Below are positions 25,386-32,569 of a stretch of 64,000 bases of DNA, piece after piece (the first letter of the stretch is position 1; each line of letters begins with the position of its first letter). The notes beneath the pieces are model-generated. The model was not told the DNA's origin and searched no databases. It worked only from the letters and a program-made list of their open reading frames with translations. Location: assembly GCA_019638625.1 (NCBI GenBank), contig JAHBTK010000005.1, forward strand, positions 62,001-126,000, written 5' to 3'. Source of the DNA: Chitinophagaceae bacterium (GTDB lineage: Bacteria > Bacteroidota > Bacteroidia > Chitinophagales > Chitinophagaceae). The position numbers were made by a program, and so were the translations under genes.

Positions 25386-26492
25386 TCAGTTTGCGTAGGG
25401 ATAGCGAAAAAGACTGTGCTGACCTGCCGTGTGAATATCCAGCCAGATGCGGTTCAATTCTGTGCCGGTAGTAGCCGCTTCCAGCCCGCAGAGTGGATAT
25501 AATTGCTGCACGGTATGGAGGCTCACCTTCACCAGATCGTGGCTCAACTTTCTCAGCATTGTTAAGTCCGGCTCCACCCATTTAAAAGATGGTAAACCAA
25601 TCGCCCATATTTCGGACAATACTTTAAAGAAAGTATTTCGCTTTTCATCAAAAGCTTTTGTGAATGCCTTCGGTAAACCGGTTATATATTGCTTTTGATC
25701 CTGGTCATAACTTCCTGCATTTATCTTTGAACTCAGGAAGCTATGGCAGCACTGCAACCAATGTTTGGCCATACCGCTGAAATTAACCGCCAGCGTTATT
25801 TCCGCAAAAGGTAAAAAAGGAAAATAAAAAACGGGCGCGGACAAGCGTACATGATGCGGGGTTATCTGGAAGCATCTGTCTTTTGGTATCGTCCGGTTGG
25901 TTATACTAAAGGAATGACTGGCCGTAGCCTTCATACCCATGCCGCACCAGTCGGGATAGATCGTTATCTCGTCCGGTTTAAAAATAAAAGCACGGATCAG
26001 GGGTTTTCCTGAATCATCTTTTGCAATAAGTCCGTTTCTTTGAATGATACAATTAGCTGTAAATGCCGTAGCATGCGATGCGCCGGTAGCGTATTTCCAG
26101 TGACCATTAATTATATAATGTTCCCCTGTTTCGATAGCCATACCGTCTGCTGCACCGCTGCCTGCCAAACAGGTAGTAGCATCATGGAAAAATTCTTTTC
26201 GGAGCGATTGGGGCAGAAAACCTAAAAACCAGTTGGCGCCGGAACATAATGTGACTGTCCAGCCGAAGCTGCCATCAACAGCCGACAGTTGTTCCATCAG
26301 TAAAGCAGCTTCCGGCAAGCTCAATCCCAATCCACCTGCGTCTTCCGGTAGGTATATGTTAAACCAGTTGTTGTCGTATATTATCTGAAGTTGTTCCGGT
26401 AGCAATTGTCCGACAATAGTTGCTTCTGCGGAGAGACTCCGGATTGTCTTTAGCGAATCCATACCCGTATGAAGATTTTGCGCTGTTTTCAT
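25386..26492 (-). CDS. Acyl-CoA dehydrogenase-fold flavoprotein, monooxygenase-like
   Basis: A 368-residue protein with the acyl-CoA dehydrogenase fold: N-terminal helical part (WFNIYLPEDAGGLGLSLPEAALLMEQLSAVDGSFGWTV, spread over residues 43-85), beta domain (INGHWKYATGASHATAFTANC) and C-terminal helices ending TELNRIWLDIHTAGQHSLFRYP. That last motif resembles group-D flavin monooxygenases (HsaA/DszC type, with RxWRDxHTAxQH), and the catalytic Glu of true dehydrogenases is not visible. It may therefore be a reduced-flavin monooxygenase, but no flavin reductase gene is adjacent. It faces away from the 453-residue dehydrogenase across the hairpin-array element. Confidence 0.75.
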   Translation of the reverse strand: MKTAQNLHTGMDSLKTIRSLSAEATIVGQLLPEQLQIIYDNNWFNIYLPEDAGGLGLSLPEAALLMEQLSAVDGSFGWTVTLCSGANWFLGFLPQSLRKEFFHDATTCLAGSGAADGMAIETGEHYIINGHWKYATGASHATAFTANCIIQRNGLIAKDDSGKPLIRAFIFKPDEITIYPDWCGMGMKATASHSFSITNRTIPKDRCFQITPHHVRLSAPVFYFPFLPFAEITLAVNFSGMAKHWLQCCHSFLSSKINAGSYDQDQKQYITGLPKAFTKAFDEKRNTFFKVLSEIWAIGLPSFKWVEPDLTMLRKLSHDLVKVSLHTVQQLYPLCGLEAATTGTELNRIWLDIHTAGQHSLFRYPYAN

Positions 26493-26580
26493 TGAACAAA
26501 ACTAATCTAAACAGATAATAGTCTTTATTCCTCCTGGAATTCCTGTTATTTAATGAGGACAAACCTGGTTCATTCCGCTA

Positions 26581-26849
26581 CCGGTCGATGTTTCGCCATA
26601 GCCGTCAACTTAAGCCCGGAGGGCTTGAATTTGAGTAGCCCCTAACTTTGTTAGGGGTAAAATGTCAGAGTTTTAGTTGAACCCCATTCGGGGTTCAATG
26701 TAAATTTTGGGTGACCTTACCACCGGTTGCATCCCCAACACAGTTGGGGACTATTCAAACCTGCCTGCCGCAGGCACGGTAAAACCCCTTTCGGGGTATT
26801 TTATTGGTCACGTTTCCTAAGTTGACGGCTATGATGTTTCACCGACCGG
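26581..26849. repeat. Multi-hairpin element with 32-nt inverted ends
   Basis: The ends, 26581-26612 and 26818-26849, are imperfect inverted repeats (26 of 32 positions), with perfect 16-nt inner arms (CATAGCCGTCAACTTA) and perfect 7-nt outer arms (CCGGTCG). Between them are six compact hairpins: AAGCCC/GGGCTT (26612-26626), CCCCTAAC/GTTAGGGG (26639-26657), TTGAACCCC/GGGGTTCAA (26677-26698), TCCCCAAC/GTTGGGGA (26732-26750), TGCCTG/CAGGCA (26762-26776), ACCCC/GGGGT (26784-26797). GTGACC near 26711 can also pair with GGTCAC near 26806. No reading frame is supported. It fills most of a 464-bp gap between divergent genes. It may be a non-autonomous mobile element of REP/IS200 type or a structured RNA. 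Confidence 0.75.
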
Positions 26850-26956
26850 AAAATTTGCATAGAGCGAAAACCTGGAATACACCCGATAAACCTGGTTCCG
26901 TTAATTTTTAATAGATTTATAGGAATACAGAACCTTTTCACCATAAAAAATAAGGC

Positions 26957-28318
26957 ATGGCAAATGTTTTCCGGAAAGTAAAAGATGCGATCTCTCTTTT
27001 TAAACAGGTAGACCTGAATGAACTGAGCAGGATATCGAAAAAGGTGAATATACCGAAAGTGATGAATGCGTTTTCAAAACTGGATGATAATCAAGTGAAG
27101 CAGTTGATGCGGATGTTGGAAGGCGCTAACAAGCCAAAGAAAGAACTTCCTCCGATCAACGGCGATTTTTATGAGCTCCGGTTACGGCTAAGAGAGGAAG
27201 ACCGGAGTATCCAGTTGAAAGTCCGGGATTTTATGGAGAAGGAAGTAGCGCCTATCGTAAACAATTTTTGGTTGCACGACGAATTTCCCTATGATATCAT
27301 ACCGAAATTTGCCGAACTCAATTTATGTGGTGTTACTTACAAAGGTTATGGCTGTCCGGGGATGTCTTTTTTAATGGAAGGCATCATTGCTATGGAAATG
27401 GCAAGAGTAGATTCTTCTATCGCTACCTTTTTTGGTGTACAAAGCGGACTGGTAATGGGCTCTGTATATACCTGCGGCTCCGAAGAGCAAAAATCCTATT
27501 GGTTGCCGCGACTGCAGCAATTTAAAAGTATTGGTGCTTTTGGACTCACAGAGCCGGAAGTGGGATCCGCGGCTGCGGGCGGACTAACGACAACAGCTAA
27601 ACGCAATGGAGATACCTGGGTGTTGAACGGGCAAAAAAAATGGATTGGAAATGCCACTTTTGCCGATGTGACCGTCATATGGGCGAGAGACCTGGACGAT
27701 AACCAGGTAAAGGGTTTCCTCGTTAAGAAAGATACCCCCGGTTTTTCCGTAGAAAAAATAAAAGGGAAAATGGCTCTCCGGATCGTGCAAAACGGATTGA
27801 TCACGATGAAAGATTGCGAGGTACAGGAATCGGATCGTCTTCCTCTTGCCAATTCTTTTAAGGACACCGCTAAAGTATTACAAATGACCCGGGCGGGAGT
27901 AGCGTGGATGGCGGTTGGTTGTGCAAGAGGCGCCTACGAAAATGCGTTGGACTATACCAGAAAACGCAAACAATTCGGAAAGCCGATCGCTGCATTTCAA
28001 TTGATACAAAATCACCTGGTAGAAATGCTGAGTAATCTCACTGCCATGCAATCACTGGTATTCCGTTTGTCTGAGCTGCAGGACCAGGGGCTGCTGAAGG
28101 ATGAACATGCATCGCTAGCCAAGGTATTTTGTTCTCTGCGTACGCGTGATATTGTAAGCCAGTCTCGTGAGGTGATGGGAGGCAATGGTATTTTGCTGGA
28201 CCACAATGTGGCCAGGTTTGTGGCAGACGCGGAAGCAATTTATTCCTACGAAGGAACCAAAGAAATTAATTCTCTTATTGTCGGCAGGGCTATTACCGGT
28301 TTTAGTGCCTTTGTATAA
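26957..28318 (+). CDS. Acyl-CoA dehydrogenase (glutaryl-CoA dehydrogenase-like)
   Basis: A 453-residue FAD enzyme oxidising an acyl-CoA. The FAD/substrate motif GAFGLTEPEVGSAAAGG is near residue 195-211, WIGNATFADVTVIWAR near 228-243, and RKRKQFGKPIAAFQLIQNHLVEM near 335-357. The catalytic Glu is expected in YSYEGTKEINSLIVGRAITG near 430-435, the glutaryl-CoA dehydrogenase pattern. Unusual is an N-terminal addition of about 70 residues (FRKVKDAISLFKQVDLNEL and KLDDNQVKQLMRMLEGANK), helical and basic, absent from typical 390-residue members. Substrate could be glutaryl-CoA or another short chain acyl-CoA; etfAB are not nearby. Confidence 0.92.
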   Translation: MANVFRKVKDAISLFKQVDLNELSRISKKVNIPKVMNAFSKLDDNQVKQLMRMLEGANKPKKELPPINGDFYELRLRLREEDRSIQLKVRDFMEKEVAPIVNNFWLHDEFPYDIIPKFAELNLCGVTYKGYGCPGMSFLMEGIIAMEMARVDSSIATFFGVQSGLVMGSVYTCGSEEQKSYWLPRLQQFKSIGAFGLTEPEVGSAAAGGLTTTAKRNGDTWVLNGQKKWIGNATFADVTVIWARDLDDNQVKGFLVKKDTPGFSVEKIKGKMALRIVQNGLITMKDCEVQESDRLPLANSFKDTAKVLQMTRAGVAWMAVGCARGAYENALDYTRKRKQFGKPIAAFQLIQNHLVEMLSNLTAMQSLVFRLSELQDQGLLKDEHASLAKVFCSLRTRDIVSQSREVMGGNGILLDHNVARFVADAEAIYSYEGTKEINSLIVGRAITGFSAFV

Positions 28319-28454
28319 AAAGGAAACCCGGGCTGAAGTATTTATCAGCAATAGTTTTGTAATTTTCATTTTTGGAGCGTAGAAAAGATGATGAGAAGCG
28401 GCGTTCTTCTTCCTCTTTTGTTGATATAGAGAAATAACTAATTCAGAAAATATT

Positions 28455-29762
28455 ATGAAAAGACTTGTATTCGCTGTTTTATTGCTGGGGTATTTTAGCC
28501 CGGCCGGGTATGCACAGAAGCTCCAGGAGCAGGCTGCAAAGCAGGCAACTGCTTTATTGCCGGATTTGATAAAATGGAGGCGTCATTTACACCAGTATCC
28601 TGAGCTATCCAACAGGGAATTCAAAACTGCAGAATATGTAGCCGCACATTTAAAGAGTCTGGGGCTTGAGGTTACTACCGGAATTGCAAAAACAGGGGTA
28701 GTAGGCATACTGAAGGGCGGGAAGCCCGGACCCGTAATTGCTCTCAGGGCAGATATGGATGGTTTACCGGTCAGGGAAAGGGTTAATATTCCTTTCGCGT
28801 CAAAAGAAGTGGGAGAGTACCTAGGTAATGAAGTGCCGGTAATGCATGCCTGTGGTCACGATACCCATGTATCTATCCTGATGGGAACAGCAACCGTATT
28901 GAGTGCTATGAAAAAAGATATCAGCGGCACGGTGAAGTTCATATTTCAGCCTGCGGAAGAAGGACCGCCTGGGGATGAGGAAGGAGGCGCTCCGTTAATG
29001 ATCAAAGAAGGAGTAATGGACAATCCCGGTGTGGACGCAATTTTCGGACTGCACATCAATGCACAGACCCCTGTGGGTACGATTAAATATAAGTCTGGGG
29101 CCGAGATGGCGGCGAGTGACTGGTTTACTATTAAGATAAAGGGAAAACAATCACATGGCTCCCAGCCATGGGGTGGGATAGATCCGATAGTAATTGCCTC
29201 CCAGGTGATACAGGGACTACAAACCATTGTCAGCCGGCAACAGAATCTCACTAAAGCGCCGGTTGTTATTACGGTAGGAAAGATACATGCCGGAGTGCGA
29301 AGTAATATCATTCCGGAGGAGTTGGTTATGGAAGGAACCATCAGGACGTTGGACAGCGATATGCAGAAGGACGTACATGCCCGGATTCAGAAAACGGTAG
29401 ACAACATAGTGGCAGCCAGCGGCGCTACCGCGGAAGTGGTGATAGATACCAAGACCAAAGTGACCTATAACGATCCGGAACTGGTTAAATTAACCCTGCC
29501 ATCGCTTGAAAAGGCAGTTGGAAAGAATAACGTAAGCGAAACCGAATGGACAACCGGCGCTGAAGATTTTTCGTTTTTCGGAGATAAAGCCCCGGCTTTC
29601 TTTTTCTTTCTCGGCGGCATGCCTGCGGATGAAGATCCGAAGAAAGCCGCTCCACACCATACGCCGGATTTTTTTATTGACGACAGTATGCTGGATGCGG
29701 GTGTAAAAGCATTTTGTAATATCGTACTGGATTATCCTCATTCAAAAAAATCTTCAAAATAG
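28455..29762 (+). CDS. M20-family amidohydrolase, exported
   Basis: A 435-residue metal-dependent amidohydrolase of the IAA-amino acid hydrolase/hippuricase type. A signal peptide (MKRLVFAVLLLGYFSPAGYAQ) indicates export. Metal-binding elements are ALRADMDGLPVRE near residue 98, MHACGHDTHVSILMG near 132-146, and FQPAEEGPPGDEEGGAPLMIKEG near 168-190; a lid/dimerisation domain follows (KGKQSHGSQPWGGIDPI) and a late metal ligand His lies in APHHTPDFFIDD. It probably releases amino acids from N-acyl amino acids or small peptides in the periplasm. No signs of an operon. Confidence 0.92.
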   Translation: MKRLVFAVLLLGYFSPAGYAQKLQEQAAKQATALLPDLIKWRRHLHQYPELSNREFKTAEYVAAHLKSLGLEVTTGIAKTGVVGILKGGKPGPVIALRADMDGLPVRERVNIPFASKEVGEYLGNEVPVMHACGHDTHVSILMGTATVLSAMKKDISGTVKFIFQPAEEGPPGDEEGGAPLMIKEGVMDNPGVDAIFGLHINAQTPVGTIKYKSGAEMAASDWFTIKIKGKQSHGSQPWGGIDPIVIASQVIQGLQTIVSRQQNLTKAPVVITVGKIHAGVRSNIIPEELVMEGTIRTLDSDMQKDVHARIQKTVDNIVAASGATAEVVIDTKTKVTYNDPELVKLTLPSLEKAVGKNNVSETEWTTGAEDFSFFGDKAPAFFFFLGGMPADEDPKKAAPHHTPDFFIDDSMLDAGVKAFCNIVLDYPHSKKSSK

Positions 29763-29902
29763 CTTAATATAATATTGATTGTCAGATAGTAGTGTTGATC
29801 ACATTTTATACCTGTCCAGGGAATTTTTCATTAACATTCCTTCTTTATGAACAATGTGTATGAGAATATAAGTTTTGGCGGGTCTGTTTATATTTTAAGC
29901 GT

Positions 29903-29910
29903 TAATTTTG
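29903..29910 (+). promoter_or_regulatory. Candidate -7 box of accA
   Basis: TAATTTTG matches TAnnTTTG and ends 21 nt before the accA start. The upstream TTG (29875-29877) is 25 bp away, longer than the usual 19-21, so only the -7 element is well supported. Confidence 0.4.
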
Positions 29911-29931
29911 TCGTCTGCCTAAACGAAAAGT

Positions 29932-30903
29932 ATGCCCGAGTTTAAAAACAGACAGTTTATAGAGTTTGAAAAACCTATTAAAGACTTACATGAACAAGCC
30001 GCTCAGTTAAAAGAGATGGCCGAAAAGAATCCCCGGGTTGATTACGCGGATGCTATTCGCCAGATAGAGGATTCAATTGTGGAAAAGCGGAAAGAGATCA
30101 CAAAAAACCTGACTCCCTGGCAACAGGTGCAGCTTAGCCGTCACCCGGACAGGCCCTATTCCAATGCCTATATCAAGCGCATTTTTACCGATTACATCGA
30201 ATTGTTCGGCGACAGGAATGTACGGGACGATAAGGCGATTGTGGGTGGGTTTGGCTTACTGGACGGTGAAACTGTTATGGTGATTGGCCATCAGAAGGGA
30301 ATTAATACCAAAATGCGCCAGTTGCGAAATTTTGGTATGGCTAATCCGGAAGGATACCGGAAGGCGCTTCGTCTGATGAAGCTGGCAGAAAAGTTTAATA
30401 AGCCGGTTGTTACCCTTATAGACACTCCGGGCGCCTTTCCCGGCGCTGAAGCGGAAGAACGGGGACAGGGAGAAGCTATTGCGCGGAATATATTTGAAAT
30501 GATGCGTTTGCGGGTACCGGTCATTTGTGTTATAATCGGTGAAGGGGCCAGTGGCGGAGCATTGGGAATAGGCGTGGGCGACCGGGTGCTGATGCTGGAA
30601 AATACCTGGTACACTGTTATTTCTCCGGAAAACTGCAGTTCCATTTTATGGCGTAGCTGGGAAAAAAAGGAGGTGGCAGCCGAGCAACTGAAATTAACTT
30701 CCAGGGATATGAAATCTTTCGGGTTGGTGGATGAGATTGTAGCGGAGCCCAGCGGGGGCGCTCATTGGAATTATGAGGAAGCTGCCGCTTCCCTGAAGCA
30801 GCATCTTGTTGCATTGGTGAAGGAGCTAAAACCCATAGACCCGGATGTACGCATAGCGCAACGTATCGAAAAATACAGCAAAATGGGCTTTTGGTCAGAA
30901 TAA
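29932..30903 (+). CDS. accA: Acetyl-CoA carboxylase, carboxyltransferase alpha subunit
   Basis: A 323-residue subunit that, with AccD, moves the carboxyl group from biotin to acetyl-CoA at the start of fatty-acid synthesis. The family N-terminus (FIEFEKPIKDLHEQAAQLKEMA) is followed by PWQQVQLSRHPDRPYSNAYI, and the crotonase-like core has GFGLLDGETVMVIGHQKG, VTLIDTPGAFPGAEAEERGQGEAIARN (in pieces around residues 160-186) and the Gly-rich oxyanion region GEGASGGALGIGVGDRV near 204-220. Length and motifs are normal. accD and accBC are not in the window. dapA follows 77 bp later in the same direction. Confidence 0.97.
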   Translation: MPEFKNRQFIEFEKPIKDLHEQAAQLKEMAEKNPRVDYADAIRQIEDSIVEKRKEITKNLTPWQQVQLSRHPDRPYSNAYIKRIFTDYIELFGDRNVRDDKAIVGGFGLLDGETVMVIGHQKGINTKMRQLRNFGMANPEGYRKALRLMKLAEKFNKPVVTLIDTPGAFPGAEAEERGQGEAIARNIFEMMRLRVPVICVIIGEGASGGALGIGVGDRVLMLENTWYTVISPENCSSILWRSWEKKEVAAEQLKLTSRDMKSFGLVDEIVAEPSGGAHWNYEEAAASLKQHLVALVKELKPIDPDVRIAQRIEKYSKMGFWSE

Positions 30904-30980
30904 GGAGTGTAAAAAATATACTGCGTGGTTGTATCTGCCAATAGTCTTAAATTTACAGCGGAATTTCAATTTAATTCAGA

Positions 30981-31874
30981 ATGTCGTTAAGAGTTCAGCT
31001 TAGAGGAACGGGGGTGGCTATTGTTACTCCTTTCCAGCAGGATTATAGTGTTGACTATACAGCCCTGGAAAAATTAATAGATTTTGTTATAGCCAATGGT
31101 GTGGAGTATATCGTGAGTCTGGGTACTACCGGTGAAACTCCTACCTTGAATAAGGAAGAAAAAAAGCAGATAGCTGAATTTACCTACGAAAAGGTCAATG
31201 GACGCGTTCCTGTAGTGATAGGAATCGGGGGAAATAATACCCTCGAAACAATCGGGGAACTTAAAAGCTTTCCTCTTAAAGAAGCGATAGCCGTATTGAG
31301 CGTAAGCCCGTATTACAGCAAACCCTCCCAGGAAGGTTTGTTTCAGCATTACCAGGCGCTCGCGGATGCTTCGCCTAAACCTGTGCTGTTATATAATGTA
31401 CCGGGAAGAACCGGGAAAAACCTGGCTGCCGGTACGACATTGCGGTTATCCGAGCATGAAAATATCGCGGGTATCAAAGAAGCGTCCGGAGACCTGGCCC
31501 AGGCAATGGAAATACTGAAACATCGCCCTGAGGATTTCCTGGTGACCAGCGGTGATGATCTTCTGGGGCTGCCGTTCATTGCTGTGGGAGGGGATGGTGT
31601 TATCAGTGTTATAGCCAACTGCATGCCCGCACAGTACGCTAACCTGGTCCGGTTATCCCTGGACAATAATTTTACGGAAGCCCGTGAGATAAATAATGAC
31701 CTTCTTGAGGTATATGATTTACTGTTTGCAGAAAATAATCCTGCCGGTGTCAAATCATTCCTTAGCCATATGGATCTGATTCAAAATGTGTTGCGGTTAC
31801 CGGTATTACCGCTCAGTGAACCACTCCATAATAAAACCAAATTGTTCCTGAAAAGGCAATTGGAAAGAATATAA
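30981..31874 (+). CDS. dapA: 4-hydroxy-tetrahydrodipicolinate synthase
   Basis: A 297-residue TIM-barrel aldolase condensing pyruvate with aspartate semialdehyde in lysine/diaminopimelate synthesis. GTGVAIVTPF opens the barrel; SLGTTGETPTLNKEEK near residue 45-60 carries the conserved Thr pair; the catalytic Tyr is in LLYNVPGRTGKNL near 137; the Schiff-base Lys is in AGIKEASGDLAQAME near 167; GGDGVISVIANCMP follows near 205. All hallmarks of an active enzyme are present. It may share the accA transcript and ends at a strong terminator. Confidence 0.96.
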   Translation: MSLRVQLRGTGVAIVTPFQQDYSVDYTALEKLIDFVIANGVEYIVSLGTTGETPTLNKEEKKQIAEFTYEKVNGRVPVVIGIGGNNTLETIGELKSFPLKEAIAVLSVSPYYSKPSQEGLFQHYQALADASPKPVLLYNVPGRTGKNLAAGTTLRLSEHENIAGIKEASGDLAQAMEILKHRPEDFLVTSGDDLLGLPFIAVGGDGVISVIANCMPAQYANLVRLSLDNNFTEAREINNDLLEVYDLLFAENNPAGVKSFLSHMDLIQNVLRLPVLPLSEPLHNKTKLFLKRQLERI

Positions 31875-31878
31875 ACAG

Positions 31879-31911
31879 TAACCCCGCCATTGGCGGGGTT
31901 CTTATTTTCAG
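31879..31911. terminator. Terminator between dapA and the DUF937-like gene
   Basis: AACCCCGCC, loop ATT, GGCGGGGTT is a perfect 9-bp stem followed by CTTATTTTC. The genes on both sides converge on it. The 17-nt core equals that of the terminator at 24139-24157. Confidence 0.85.
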
Positions 31912-31920
31912 ACGGTCTGA

Positions 31921-32484
31921 TTACTTTCCAAACATTCCTTTTATAGTGTCCATCAGCCCTCCGCCGCTTTTACCTTTTGAGACCAATAACATGATATCCT
32001 GCAGGTCGGTATCACCATCTCCATCGAGATCCAATGCGCCGGACTTTACTTTATCCAGTAATCCCTGCACATTAAAACCGGCGGTTTTTCCACCAGAAAA
32101 GTTGTTGAGCAGGCTCTGAATATCAAAAGAGCTGTCATTGGGGTCATTGGTTTTGCTCACCAGGTTGCTGAGTACTGCGGGGATCAGGCTCCCCGCTATT
32201 CCATTCGCGGCATTATTGTCCAGCCCGAATTTGCCAATCAAATCCTGCACAAAGTTGCCGGTGAACTGCTGCGACACATTATTTTGAGCGCTGCTTTGCC
32301 CTGAAAAAAGCTTTAAAACGTCGTTGATACCTCCTCCCTGGGACAATAAATTCTGAAATCCGCCTTCTATGGAATTAGCCGCATCCGCGATTACTTCATC
32401 CTTTCTGTTGCCGGGGATGGAATTGTTTTTGGCAATGGCCTCACCAGCGTGTTCTTTTACAAGGTTTAAAAGATTGTCAAGCAT
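31921..32484 (-). CDS. DUF937-like protein with an EF-hand/dockerin-type calcium loop
   Basis: A 187-residue protein rich in Gly, Asn, Leu and Ser without a signal peptide. The first 130 residues (MLDNLLNLVKEHAGEAI, then NSIEGGFQNLLSQGGGINDVLKLF and FGLDNNAANGIAGSLIPAVLSNLV) have the repeated short amphipathic helices and Gly loops of DUF937/YidB-type proteins. Near residues 153-165 a loop DLDGDGDTDLQDI matches the calcium-binding dockerin/EF-hand consensus DxDxDGxxxxxD. The C-terminus is Gly/Lys rich (KGKSGGGLMDTIKGMFGK). Function is unknown. A dockerin-like loop in a protein with no export signal is odd. Confidence 0.7.
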   Translation of the reverse strand: MLDNLLNLVKEHAGEAIAKNNSIPGNRKDEVIADAANSIEGGFQNLLSQGGGINDVLKLFSGQSSAQNNVSQQFTGNFVQDLIGKFGLDNNAANGIAGSLIPAVLSNLVSKTNDPNDSSFDIQSLLNNFSGGKTAGFNVQGLLDKVKSGALDLDGDGDTDLQDIMLLVSKGKSGGGLMDTIKGMFGK

Positions 32485-32569
32485 ATGGTAGTGTTTTAGT
32501 CTAAGGTAGGCATTTTCTATAACTAACTTTGCTTATCAGGTTATGCTTTTATGAAATTGCCTGCCTGTT

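Noticed and set aside
26581..26849. CRISPR array
   Set aside because: There are several short palindromic units, but they differ from each other in sequence and size, spacing is irregular (9-35 bp) and no cas gene is present.
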